A stretch of DNA of 64,000 nucleotides from Isoetes taiwanensis. Taxonomy: Eukaryota > Streptophyta > Lycopodiopsida > Isoetales > Isoetaceae. A model generated the notes under the pieces. It ran no database searches. It was given only the letters and a program-made list of their open reading frames with translations, and was not told where the DNA came from. Below, one piece after another: positions 10,001 through 20,614 of the stretch. Position numbers and translations under genes: made by a program. Where the stretch lies: NCBI GenBank assembly GCA_021234155.1, contig JAJEKV010000005.1:10284572-10348571 (forward strand). The letters are read 5' to 3'. Every line of letters begins with the position of its first letter. Positions within the stretch are counted from its first letter, which is position 1.

Positions 10001-10088
10001 ACCCGGAGGCCTTTGTCTTCTCCTATCCGCCATCTCTGTTTCTACCACATCCGCCCTCAACCATCTCCCTGTTCTCCCATCACTTTCA

Positions 10089-10455
10089 ATGGCCTCGGCT
10101 CAGTTCCATCCCGAGATCTTGTCTCAAGTTACGGTCAAGGAAATTAAGAACATTCGTGGAAGCGGAGGAATGGATCCATATCCGAGAGAAAAGAATGATG
10201 AAGATGTCGCCAAGCTGGTTGCGGCAGAGGACAAGGCCGCCTTCTATAGGGAGGTGATTTTAGTGCACGAGATCTAACCTCCAAGAGAGGCTTAGGGCCG
10301 CAATCGAAGCGGGCGAGGCTGCCCGAGCTCAACTCGATGAGCGGGAAGATAAGATTGCAGACTATGAGAACGTGGTTGTGGGGCAGGCAATCATGTTGGA
10401 GGAGCAGAAAAAGATTATCACTGCCCTCCAGGAAGAGCTTGCCCGGCGATCATAA
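10089..10455 (+). pseudogene. Small helical protein CC3, frameshifted
   Basis: From the ATG at 10,089 (MASAQFHPEI) the frame is open for 62 codons to a TAA near 10,275. Coding character then resumes in another frame, with helix-forming sequence such as LQERLRAAIEAGEAARAQL and LEEQKKIITALQEEL, to the TAA at 10,453-10,455. One frameshift therefore splits a protein of about 122 residues. It begins MAS like the neighbours and is also coiled-coil, but lacks the MKRLKE motif. A small degenerate inverted repeat (about 10,600-10,650) follows, with CAAGACA-type outer and AAACCC/GGGTTT inner arms. Confidence 0.55.
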
Positions 10456-10801
10456 GCATCGGGCTCCTCCTAGAGGGGCTCGTTCTTTTTTTAATGTTTG
10501 TAATTATTTTGTTTCTCAATGGAAAAAGTTTTTGACAAATGTGCCGAATATTACGTTTCCTATTTTTAATTTCCAATATCCATGGTAGAGAGAATGACAA
10601 GACAGATCTTGGTTTAAACCCTTCATAGGGTTTTAAAGCGTGTGTCTTGATTCAGCGTGGTGTGATCTGATGTAGTTAGAATAGTTATTAATGTGTTCCA
10701 GCGGACAATACCATTAATGTGTTCTAGCGGACAACCGGCAGAATCCGCTCGACACGTCGCGATGCGGAAATTAATGTTTAATATGTTCAAGTGCTAATAT
10801 G

Positions 10802-11324
10802 TATAAATTGAGGTCCTTGCATTGTGCTCCTTCCGCCGGTTAGAGTCTTTGCTCCTCACTTCTATAATCTTAACGTCCCTCCCATTTGTCATCTATGGCC
10901 TCCACACCCTTCTGACATAGTGTTGGGTGTTCTAATGAAGAGGTTGAAGGAGCAAGATGATCTTCTAAAGGAAAACGCCGTTACAATTCAGCAGAAAGAA
11001 GAAGAGAATGAATTCAACCTTCTCATGCTTCGTAGCCAGGAGAGGCAAATCAGGCGGTTGAATAGAAGGCTGGACAGGAGGGGATGCCCCAACAACTGCA
11101 CTGAGGTGGTTATGACGGCAACGAGGTTGCTAATTCAGGCAGAAGAACACGTTGTGCTATTGGGACAGGAGCGGGACATGTACAAAGAGATGGTGGACAG
11201 ATTGGAGGAACGTTTGGATAGGGTGATTGCTCGCTTGAGGAGAAGAGATGAAGACGAAGACGAGGACGGAGCTGATGATGATGATGAAGATAATGAAGAA
11301 GAGCTCGCACTGGAGCAACAATGA
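10802..11324 (+). pseudogene. Coiled-coil protein CC4 with acidic tail
   Basis: TATAAAT is at 10,802-10,808. The ATG at 10,895 (MASTP) is one base out of frame with the main coding frame, which is otherwise open from 10,824 to 11,324. This suggests a single-base lesion near 10,910. The main frame has DIVLGVLMKRLKEQDD, matching the CC1/CC2 motif. A long coiled coil rich in arginine and glutamine follows (RQIRRLNRRLDRR, then RLEERLDRVIARLRRR), and the C-terminus is a tail of almost only Asp and Glu (about residues 140-165). A basic coil with an acidic tail could bind basic chromatin proteins, but that is speculation. Hairpins 10 and 11 follow, between it and a convergent gene. Confidence 0.6.
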
Positions 11325-11406
11325 GTCGTTGTATTTTGTTTTTCAATGTAACATTTTTCACAACTTTAATCAAAAGTAACCTTTTTTTATTATTATCTTG
11401 TAAAGC

Positions 11407-11543
11407 TTCACACGACGCGAAGCCACATAAATGCAAGCAATAGCGAACTCCACTGTTCGCGCCGTATGATACAAATAAGATCACACGACGCGAAGCTACA
11501 GTTGTGCAAACAAGGTTGGAGGCAAGTACTTCGCGTCGTGTGA
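11407..11543. terminator. Island hairpins 10 and 11 between convergent genes
   Basis: Hairpin 10 is 11,407-11,469 (arms TTCACACGACGCGAA and TTCGCGCCGTATGA). Hairpin 11 is 11,479-11,543 (arms GATCACACGACGCGAAG and CTTCGCGTCGTGTGA). They fill the gap between the 3' end of CC4 (+) and that of the minus-strand gene ending at 11,556. One hairpin per 3' end is the arrangement expected of paired terminators. Confidence 0.65.
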
Positions 11544-11555
11544 ACATGCTACACA

Positions 11556-14500
11556 TTACAAGTATACTTTACCGATTCTTTGTCTCTTAGATCTCCACTG
11601 TTGCGATGCTAGTGGGGCCCTAGAATTTTGCCAAGCAACTTTCCGTTTTCTCTTCAGCATTATGCCAATGGTGTTTATGACTTCTGGGTTGCTCCTTAAA
11701 GCGACCTTCTTGTCGTATTTAGCCATCGCCCTTCTATAAAACCACTCTGTCATCTGTCTTAGAGGGTTGGTTCCCACATTTCCACCCCCTCTTTGAGTGT
11801 TACGATGAAAGGCTATTTTAGCTTGTTTATGCGACTTCTCCATGCCTTGTGCACTCCACACTGCTAGGCTTCCATTCTAGAATGGGACTCGCATGAAACT
11901 AACAAACCGCCCGAATACCAAAGGACTTCGTTAACAAACTAGGATCGAGGACGAAGGTCACAGGATGAAGGTTAAAGGCCGAGAAAGGACAGCATGAAGA
12001 GACGCCAAATTGGCCAAACCAGGCAGGAAGAAGCCCCTCCCCTGCCTGGAAACAATTCAAAGAGAAAAAGGTACTGCTGAGAGAGAAGAGGAATTAGACT
12101 TGCTTCTCATTCATCTCAGCAGATTTTCTACAATGGTGGATAGTGGGTAGCCGCACACATGCGAACTACCCACAAAAAATAAAGGGAAAATCCAATTATA
12201 TCATTTGGACCCCAACAAAATACAATGCTAATAGAGATTGGGCTAGTGTACCTGCCGAAAGCTTATCAGGGATTAAAAACCCATACTGCGGATAAGCCTT
12301 GACAAGGGGCTTGGACAAACGTAAGGCATAAAAATCGCTCCCAAAAACCCACGAATGGAAAAGTCGAAACAGATGCCGCTCGCTAACCTGTACCTGCACA
12401 TCACCAACAAAACAACAAGACAAAAACAAACCTCCCAGAGTGGAGGGGCTGATTACGCCCGTGCCACGCGATAAAAATACAACAACAAAGAAGGGGGGGA
12501 GGGTGGGTTCAAAGAGAAAAAGGTACTGCTGAGAGAGAAGAGGAAGCGCCGATGAGAAGTCGATGCAGAAACGTGCCTAAAATAGCGAACTCCCAACCAG
12601 AATGGGCATGCGCCGCCTGCATGCATGCAAAACATGCATGCTTGTCCCATTCTAGAATGGCGATCCGATGTCTCGGATCGATGGGATACTTCCTAAAAAA
12701 GCAAGGTGCATGAGCCCAAAAGATGTGCAAGTAGTGCGTAACTTCACTCTCTCCCCATGCGTCTATGAAAGCTCTAATAAATTTGTTATTCGCTTGCACG
12801 AACATTTCTGCATCTTCTCTTGTGAGGTCCATTCTCTGAATGTATGGGAACAATTCAGACAATGCATCCCATGCTTTTTTTTTCCTCAATGCCGAACGGA
12901 CGCCATCATGCGGTCCTGCTCGCATCAACCAGCAATTTTCCAAATTCATAGACCTTTTTCTCCCATCCGGTTTCCGCTTTGAGCCTCTCTATGATTCTTT
13001 ATGAAGGCGTCGAGCTTTCACCCCTCCAATTGACACCTTACGAGGCACACTTGTTCTTCCTGCCCGTTTCTCATCGAGCTCTAATCTTACATTGCCACCA
13101 TACAAACCGCTTACGATAGAACATGTTCAACTCTCAACAATTCCTTCCTCTCTTCTCTTCTTTGTCCGAAATGTTCCACACGAACCAAGCAAACTCAAAA
13201 ATATCATCTTGTCGATGATTCTCACAAAGCCGTGCAAAGTGCGGAGATATGAACCCTCTCTAATGGAATGGGGAAAATGCCATGGAACTTGGGATCTTCT
13301 TCTCCTCTATTAGGAGCATTTGCTTGGTTAAGGGACAAGGTTGAAACAGTCTTCCCTTCCGATTTTGACTTCCTTGCATGATTGCAAAGATGCATAACTT
13401 TTGCATGTTCCTTGTCCTCCTCCACATATGTTGTACATTGCTTTCTTAGTTTTTAAATCAGACGCCAAGTGAAAAATTACTTTGTAAGATCCATAGTGAT
13501 CTACTTGCAATTTTTCCCCTCCCTCGAATCTAGATATTAGACTCGGGATGTCAGTTTGATTGAACACCCATTTCAATACCTTGTGGGTTTCTTTCTGAAC
13601 TTTAAAGAGACCTAACCACCGGTGTCATCTTCATTGACATGAGAACCATTTTTTAAGACGCTTCTTCTCCTCGTCCGTCACCTCTACATCTTTTTTATTA
13701 TTCTTGTTGCTCTTTGATTTAGCATGTGCAATTGCATTCTCAATTGCTCTCTTCATGATGACAACGGATACCCTCTCATACTTCTCATCATAATATTTGA
13801 CAAGGAATTGTAAGAGAGTAACCAGGTCAACCCAAAGATTATTGCGTTCATTCATTCCAACTATATCACAACAATCCTTGTCATTCTTATCTTTTATGGC
13901 TATGGCGGGACCAAAGACATTCAACGTGGTGCATCTCTCCTAATATGGCATACACCATCTTTGTCCTAGTAACCCTTGTATTCTCGACAATTTGTGGGCG
14001 TGGGCGAATACTTTTTTTGTGCCCATTCTTTTCAACGCGCCGTGGAATGGCTTGAAGAGAACGGTAACCAAAGCCTACCGATGCCTACATCATCACAAGC
14101 GGTCAGTACATCCTGCCGCTTCTAGCTTCTTGTAGATTCTCCTAGTACCATTTCCAATACCATCTTCTTGAGAGAAGAGTTGTAGGGCTGACAAATCATG
14201 TCCACTATCTCCCTGTTTGTCGCTAGGTTCTTCACTACGTAACCAAGATTGCTTCTAGTTTCCCCAGATCTTAATTGGCCTTTGCTAGTGTTGTAAACGG
14301 ACCTTGTGGCCGTGACCCTGCGTCTGAATGCACCTGATCCAAACTTCAGTTCCTCTATCGGTCGAAAGTGCTTCTCGCAAGCCAAGGGGTGTTTTCTTCA
14401 AATTCTTTAACCTACATTGAAGCCCAAAGTTTTCTCTTTCGAGCTCTTGGATCTTTTCTTGCAGCTGCCCTATCACCAATTTGGATTTGTCCACTTCGTA

Positions 14501-14923
14501 TCCCAAAGAAGTTTCCCTCCCCAAGCCGTCATTCCTTTCCTTCATTACAGTGGAGTGATGAAGCGAGAGGAAAAAGAGCTGCTGGTTTAAGTTATAATTC
14601 TCTTGTGACAATCGGAAGCAGCTCATCTCAAGGAACTGTATTCGATTCCGAATGCCTTCATCCTCTCTCAATCTCTAACAATATCCCAAGAGGCCAGAGT
14701 TACCGTCACCACAAAATCGGACTAAACTTGAAACGTTCCGAAATGACAGTTTCTTGCCACTCAACGGATCCAATGGATATAAACTGCCATCCGCCCAGAT
14801 GTCGACACTTTTTGAGCCTGCAAGACGCAACATGTCGAGGTCTAAGTTCTTATTTTTTAGACCTCCTTTTTTGCGATTGAAGACTGGAGCATATTCGTGA
14901 GTCAGTGTTGGATTCTTATCCAC
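11556..14923 (-). pseudogene. Long minus-strand gene, multiply broken
   Basis: Coding-like minus-strand blocks follow one another from 14,923 down to 11,556. The first (14,675-14,923) starts with ATG and contains a LYPLDPLSGKK segment. Next is a coiled-coil block (14,285-14,671), then a basic block (14,122-14,385, FGSGAFRRRVTATRSVYN). Further blocks (13,631-13,924, 13,328-13,576) include a segment with DHYGSYKVIFHLASDLKTKK and cysteines. The last pair (12,668-12,949 and 11,556-11,871) is split by a short DIRS derivative; the distal part has a QGMEKSHKQAKIAFHRNTQR motif and ends in a basic tail. The QGxE plus basic pattern and the SYK-ASDLK block recall poorly characterised transposon-associated proteins, from memory only. 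Frames change several times, so the gene is dead. Its 3' end abuts hairpin 11 and its 5' end hairpin 12. Confidence 0.5.
11872..12684. mobile_element. Short non-autonomous DIRS derivative
   Basis: The left end CCATTCTAGAATGGGACTCGC resembles the left terminus of the DIRS element at 55,197 (ATTCTGGGAAGGGACTCGC). The right end has AGAATGGCGATCCGA, a four-base loop and TCGGATCGATG, as at 62,138-62,167. The terminal hairpin CGATCCGA/TCGGATCG is kept although its loop differs (TGTC versus TGGC). A 38-bp direct repeat lies inside (12,056-12,093 and 12,508-12,545). There is no DIRS coding region. It interrupts the minus-strand gene. Confidence 0.6.
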
Positions 14924-14950
14924 ACATCATTTGGAGCTTCCATACTGCGT

Positions 14951-14969
14951 GGATCGCACGACGCGAAAT
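14951..14969. repeat. Left arm of split island hairpin 12
   Basis: GGATCGCACGACGCGAAAT is a left arm. Its partner ATTCGCTTCGTGTGA is at 18,323-18,337, on the far side of element TTAA-2. With the element removed, the arms would be about 35 nt apart, as in the other hairpins. Confidence 0.65.
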
Positions 14970-15004
14970 GAAGGTGTACAATTTGTATGCCCCAGCACAA
15001 TTAA

Positions 15005-18000
15005 CAAGGTTGCATATTAAACGGGAGTGTTGCAGCACTCCCGTTTGAAGATTCCCTTTTTGGGGTTTAGGCCAAAAAATCGTGGTGATTACAATTTAAT
15101 ATGTGCTATTTTAGCCCCCCCCAAAAAAAATACCACTAGGTCAACATGTCAACCACTTGAAATAGCAGTTTTAGGGGTTATGTTCAAAACATCATGGTGA
15201 TTACGATTTTATATACGTTATTTCAACAACATTTATTTCTTTTGCCACTGATGAATTGGCAACACAAGACAAAAAAAAGGTGATTTTATAGATCGCAAGT
15301 TAAATTACGAGCACCAGACAGAAAGTGCAAGGTGCGAAAAAGTTGTAAAAATAAAGTTTTCTAGTGTGAAATGAAGTAAAAGCACCAGAGCATGCGAAAT
15401 CTGTCTAAAAGAAACCTAATCAGTGTTTTCAGAATTTCTATGCTATTCCAGAATAGGATTGTTGGTTGCATGTGCACTCTTATGCTATTCCGGAATAGGA
15501 CCTTGCACTCTTATGCTATTCCAGAATACAATAGTGTGGTAGTCATTTTTTCCAAGATACAAAACAAGGAAGATATATTGCATTTACTAACCAAGACAAA
15601 GCATGTTGGGACATACGTTAACCTTGGTTGATCCCTTCATTGTACTATCCATTTATATCAAGCCTAGAAGACTTAATTGGTACTTGCTTTCTCATGTTCA
15701 TGCTCTAAATATGTTTTAAAATTTCTAGATCAACATATGCAAGATAGCACCTAGTACAATTTGTCCATCATCTACGGTCTGGTAATTATCTTTTTTAGTC
15801 TCAATCCCAATTTTTCCCATGTCAATTGCAAACATTAGCATCCTTGGACGTTTTTCCTTTTGAATCTCTCATATTGCTTGCCCAATGGTCCACACCCCTC
15901 AAGACATACATGCAAAAGCAACTACATACCTTAATGCCTTAAGTTCTTGCACCTAAGTGCCAAGCAATGCAATATTCCAATTTAATCCATCGTCCTATAC
16001 CACAGTGGTTTTTCCAAAAATGCTACATGAACAATTTTCTTGTAGTCCGATACCAGATTAGATTATCCATTAAATGTTGCTTTCTCAATAAGCATGCTAA
16101 GGACATAAACAAGGCCACGCTTAAAATTCAGAATATGTAAAGATCACCTCATAAGCAATGCATGCATAAAACGAAATGGTTTAATCTGATGTAAACTTAA
16201 AGCAGATAAAACTTGGTACGCCTTTGCCAAGTGTGTGCAGCTATGCAACCAACTTGCTTAAAAAACAAGAGGACATATGTAACACTTCATGTGCTGATAT
16301 GGTTTAATGTGATGAAAAAACACAACATATAACTATTAGTGTAACTCTGCAACTGGTGAAATGAAAAAGCACATTGTAATACATGGTCTGCAACATTTGG
16401 CACCTAGTCTTTTAGTCTGCATCTCTCTATCTTTGCTCTGGAATGGAACTTGAACCACAAATTCACGAATTATATGCACCTTTGTAGCAGCCCAGTTTGC
16501 ACAAGCTGGTGTATGGACATCCTATTTTTAGTTTAGATCCACATGCCTGAGCTTCAAACAGACTTATATTTACCTCTTTTATCTGCAAAATAAGGACCTT
16601 GCATGCCTGCAACACAACACATTTCATGCCTGCCTAGGCTCCTGCATTTTTCATGCATGCTTTTTAGCCTTTAAGTATTCACATGTAGGTGATAAACCGA
16701 TCTCTTATTCTGACTCTTAAAGAACAACTTGTGCATTTCGTCTACATAGAAAACCTCGTTTTAACCTGCCAAAGTAAGAGCTTGTTAGACCCTTATCTGA
16801 CACATTTATTTAACTACATAGAATCGTATCAGTGCATGAAAGTCGAGGAGGGTAATCATATAAGCCCGGGACCACAAACACAGGGCTTAGACTCTAATAA
16901 TCAAAAGCTTTCCTTTAAAGAAAATAACCTTTCACAACAATTTGAACATAAGTAATTCTTATTCCAAGACTTTTCATACCAATGTCAGAATACCAAAAGC
17001 CTGTTAATCTAGTGCTTTCAGAGGATTGTACCTGAGAAATTTTATATCCAGCTACCATCTCTCCCATTTGAGACCATCTGCATAATGAAGATCGAACGGA
17101 GCAAACCTCTAAATCGATGCAACCAAAACCCCTAACAACAGCCAAAAAAAAGTTCAATCGGTCGCGGTCCGATTGCCTTTGCTCGCTCAACAAAACCGTC
17201 ATGGCTCTTGCTCTGCTCTGCAAAACCGTCATGGCTCTTGCTCTGCTCTGCAAAAACCATCTTGGCACGCCCAACCCATCTCTCTCATTCTGTAGCCATG
17301 ATCCCTGAAGTAAACTAAGCCGTCAAAACCCTAAACTTGAAACGAACTTTGAAAACTACTGCGCCATAGCTTAATCTGTAGCCAGCAACAATGCCAAGGC
17401 CAAGATCCATGAGAAATGATAGCCCGAGGTCTACAAAGAGTGATCGCCTTGAGCAAAGGCGTAAAAAAAAAACATCAAAACGTATTCAGGAATACAAAGT
17501 GTATTCCGGAATACATTTCCCACTTATCATTTTGAACCAAAACCCAGTATCCCTGACTTTAAAACAAAAAAATCAATATCCCTTTATTTCTTAAAACCAT
17601 GGCCCTGTATCCACACAAAAAAAATAAAAAAAAATGAAAGGTCACCAATGCCAAAAAATCTAGTTGTTGTTGGTTAAATTTTCGCTTTCGCTAATCCCTT
17701 CAGTATTTAGAACGACGTTCCTGTATCTCCACATAAAAGAAACAAATAAAATCGCAGAGTCGTTCATATTAATTGAAAAAAAAATGCAAGGTCATTGAAA
17801 ATGCTGAAAACCCGGAAAACTTGGAAAATTGCAAGATTACTGTTGACTCTCAGAAACTTGTACATCAAAAGTGTATTCCGGAATACACTTTGGATTTCGA
17901 GCAAAACCAAAAGTGTATTCCGGAATACAGTTCTGTTATCCTCGAATAGCAAAAGTGTATTTCCTGAATACAATTTTGGTACTTTAAAATATTATATTAT

Positions 18001-18319
18001 TAAAAAAGGACACATCGTAACCTAAAAGTACGTTTACTGGAATACAATCCAAGCTAACAAAATGTTGTGTAGGACGTACACTTAAATTAGTGGTTTTGTC
18101 TAAAAACACACTTCAGATAAATTCTAACTGTTAGGAAAAATGTCACTTTGACATAGTCAATTTTCTCTTTGCACAAAACAAATGAGTGATTTTGGGGGTA
18201 CCCAAAATAAATTTTTTACCTCATTTTAGCTCCTTTTTTGGAAAAAAAAGGGGAATCTTTGAGGAATATTCCGTTTGCTCCCGTTTCAATGATTTGCTCC
18301 CGTTTAATACGCAATCTTG
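15005..18319. mobile_element. Non-autonomous TIR element TTAA-2
   Basis: The left end CAAGGTTGCATATTAAACG and the reverse complement of the right end CAAGATTGCGTATTAAACG match except for two bases; the match continues through GGGAG. TTAA flanks both sides (15,001-15,004 and 18,320-18,323), a clean target-site duplication. A subterminal hairpin with 11-bp arms (AAACGGGAGTG) lies at 15,019-15,046. The 3.3-kb interior is AT-rich, has no transposase ORF, and carries repeated TATTCCGGAATA-type palindromes. TTAA duplications are typical of piggyBac and Kolobok elements, so mobilisation by such a transposase is inferred. It inserted into the loop of island hairpin 12. Confidence 0.8.
15443..18045. 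repeat. Dispersed TATTCCGGAATA palindromes in TTAA-2
   Basis: Copies lie at 15,443-15,456, 15,485-15,498 and 15,516-15,529 on the left. On the right they lie at 17,482-17,495, 17,501-17,514, 17,873-17,886, 17,915-17,928, 17,957-17,971 and, weakly, 18,032-18,045. The left group has the form CTATTCC(A/G)GAATAG and the right group GTATTCCGGAATAC. They cluster toward the two ends and are absent from the middle 2 kb. Confidence 0.65.
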
Positions 18320-18322
18320 TTA

Positions 18323-18337
18323 ATTCGCTTCGTGTGA
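18323..18337. repeat. Right arm of split island hairpin 12
   Basis: ATTCGCTTCGTGTGA completes the arm at 14,951-14,969, with one mismatch in the core. It marks the last island hairpin in the window. Confidence 0.6.
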
Positions 18338-18816
18338 GCCAAACGTCCGTACTAACCTCGTTTTTGAAATTTGCAACGTGGATATGGAAATCGAAAAGTC
18401 CATTCTCCTACAATCCATGCTTTTATACATTAAGCAAATTCAAAATTCGAATTGTAGGGGGGCGGGAAGCATGTATTGGGATGAAGTAAAGATCCCGGTT
18501 ACGAACTTTTAAGGCGCAATCGCAGCGCCTCGAAACGAAAGTCTGATACAAAGCTTCAACCTACACATTCAAATTTTGAAATGTAGAAGGCGGGAAGCTT
18601 GTATGGCCATGGCCTCTAAATGAAAATAGCGCAAGACAAGAATCGGTGATGTGCATGCTTGGTATTTGACAAACCAAGAGACACCGTCATGAGTTGCCGG
18701 TATGCTATAATGCAAGTGGCTTTTTAGAAGCGCCACGTGTTGCATCAATCTGTCTGACAACCAACAGAATTAAATATAACGGTGCCCAGCGTTGCTGGGC
18801 AAAATTTGGAACCTAG
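18338..18816. mobile_element. Stretch ending in a Helitron-type 3' terminus
   Basis: Bases 18,784-18,800 form a GCCCAGC/GCTGGGC hairpin with a three-base loop. Twelve bases later comes CTAG (18,813-18,816) followed by T. The same hairpin, spacing and CTAG-T end the Helitron at 41,051. The 5' end was not located. Within the stretch, a block around GGCGGGAAGC occurs twice (about 18,460 and 18,590). Confidence 0.5.
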
Positions 18817-20600
18817 TGCTGGAACTTGGGAACTTGCGCATTTGCCTAAAGTAACTTCTAGGCCATTAGAACTGTACATTTGCATACAATAATTTCTAGG
18901 CCATTGGATCATCTTGGGAACCTGCAGATTGCAAGTTTAGGCCATTGGATCATTTTGGAAACTTGTAGGTTGCAAGTGGCCATGTCTATGAGTTGTTGAT
19001 GTTGTGTACTAAATCTCATATTGTTGCTCGTTGCTTGTAATTAATGTGGCTATGTCTATGAGTTGTTGATGTTGTGTACTAAATCTCATTGTTGGTGGGC
19101 TTTACATGTGATTGTTCACCTTTGTAATCGTTCCATGTGATGTCTTGGAAGTGGGCTTAGAGTGAGGAGATGCGTGATTGATGGTATAAGAGTTTTGTTT
19201 GTATTAATTTAATGGTCTTAATGTGATCCAAATCAGATTAAGTAGTGTCTATTTGTATGTGGTTATTTTGCATATGTTCGGCTTTTATAAAAGATAAACC
19301 CATTATGTGTTGTATTTTGAGCACAAAGCCCAAAAGATTTTAAGATGTTAAGATAGTACCACGTAAGTCCATTACAGCTACATTCTAGAACCCTGGTTAT
19401 AAGGTTTTAGAAAGCTTCTAAATGGAAATCCCACCTAACCTTAAACTTGAAGCCCAAAATGAGGAGGACCTCCTGTATCATGATAAATCCCACCTAACAA
19501 TCAATCCAATCACCGCTCAATCGTGCCTGAGAAGCCGTCTCATTTTCCTAATCCAGTTTCCTTGTGAAGTAACGGTTTCCAATCATACTGCGATGAAATG
19601 CAAAATTGATCAAGACATCCAAACTCTATATGTGCCATAGTTGGAAGCAATCCACAATTGTTGTGTTGTTATGTTAGAAATATAAAATGTTAGAAATATA
19701 AAATGTATTCAACAACTTAGATGTGAAGCAAAAAATTGTAAACTGGGGTTAGGCTAAAAGGCAAAAACTCTGTAAGGAGCAAAATAAAACTGAAAAATGT
19801 CAAGAACACTTTATAGTTTGCAAGGTGATGCTTTGCATATTCTTGCAAAGTGCATGGGGACAAAATATAAGGTATTGTTGGGATTTCTTTGGAAAAAGTT
19901 GTGCAACAACATTGTGATTCTTGAGACACGTTATGATGCATGGAGACCATTTTGTTTTATGGTGGTCTATTTTGTTTTAACAGCTATACTACATTGGCTC
20001 CAACACTGAACAGTTTAATGTGTAAATGAAGTCATGAACATACCACTTTATGCTAAAGTACCACTTTATGAAATGGATTCTTTTTCTAAAAGCATTGATA
20101 TGGTAATATTGATTTTGAATCTGGATCTCTTCTATCAAAATAAAAACAATTCTATTCTATTCTATTAGTAGTTTCACAAATCTCAACTACTTTGTTTCCA
20201 TATCTGTAGGACTGAAATGGTTTCACTCAGTGGGGTTTAACACATCTCAACTACTTTGTTTCCATTTCAGTTAGTAGAACATGCCCAACCGTAATAAAAA
20301 CGATGCACAAACTTTCTATATTGCTAGACACCAACATACTTTGTACAACAATAAATTCGCCAATCAGATGACAAATTCTTTCAGACTGTTTCATCATTAG
20401 CTAAAGAATTTCTACAGTCATCCGCAATGAGAAAGGAAAAAATAGTTGTTGTAAATTATCTCTTTGGATCGAATTTTGAAGGATTAAAGCCAGTCTGTAG
20501 CATGGCACCTATGACAGATTGCACCTATGGCATTTGTGAACTTCAGATATCTGGATAAAAGCAGATTGCACGTGCGGCATTTGTGGACTTCAAATATCTG
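18817..20600. other. Gene-free stretch with short tandem duplications
   Basis: No gene is supported. A block of about 45 bp (GGC-ATGTCTATGAGTTGTTG and following) is repeated at about 18,980 and 19,048. Phrases such as TAGGCCATTGGATCAT recur at 18,897-18,960. The open frames here are short and lack recognisable motifs. Confidence 0.45.
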
Positions 20601-20614
20601 TATTTCTGGCTTGA

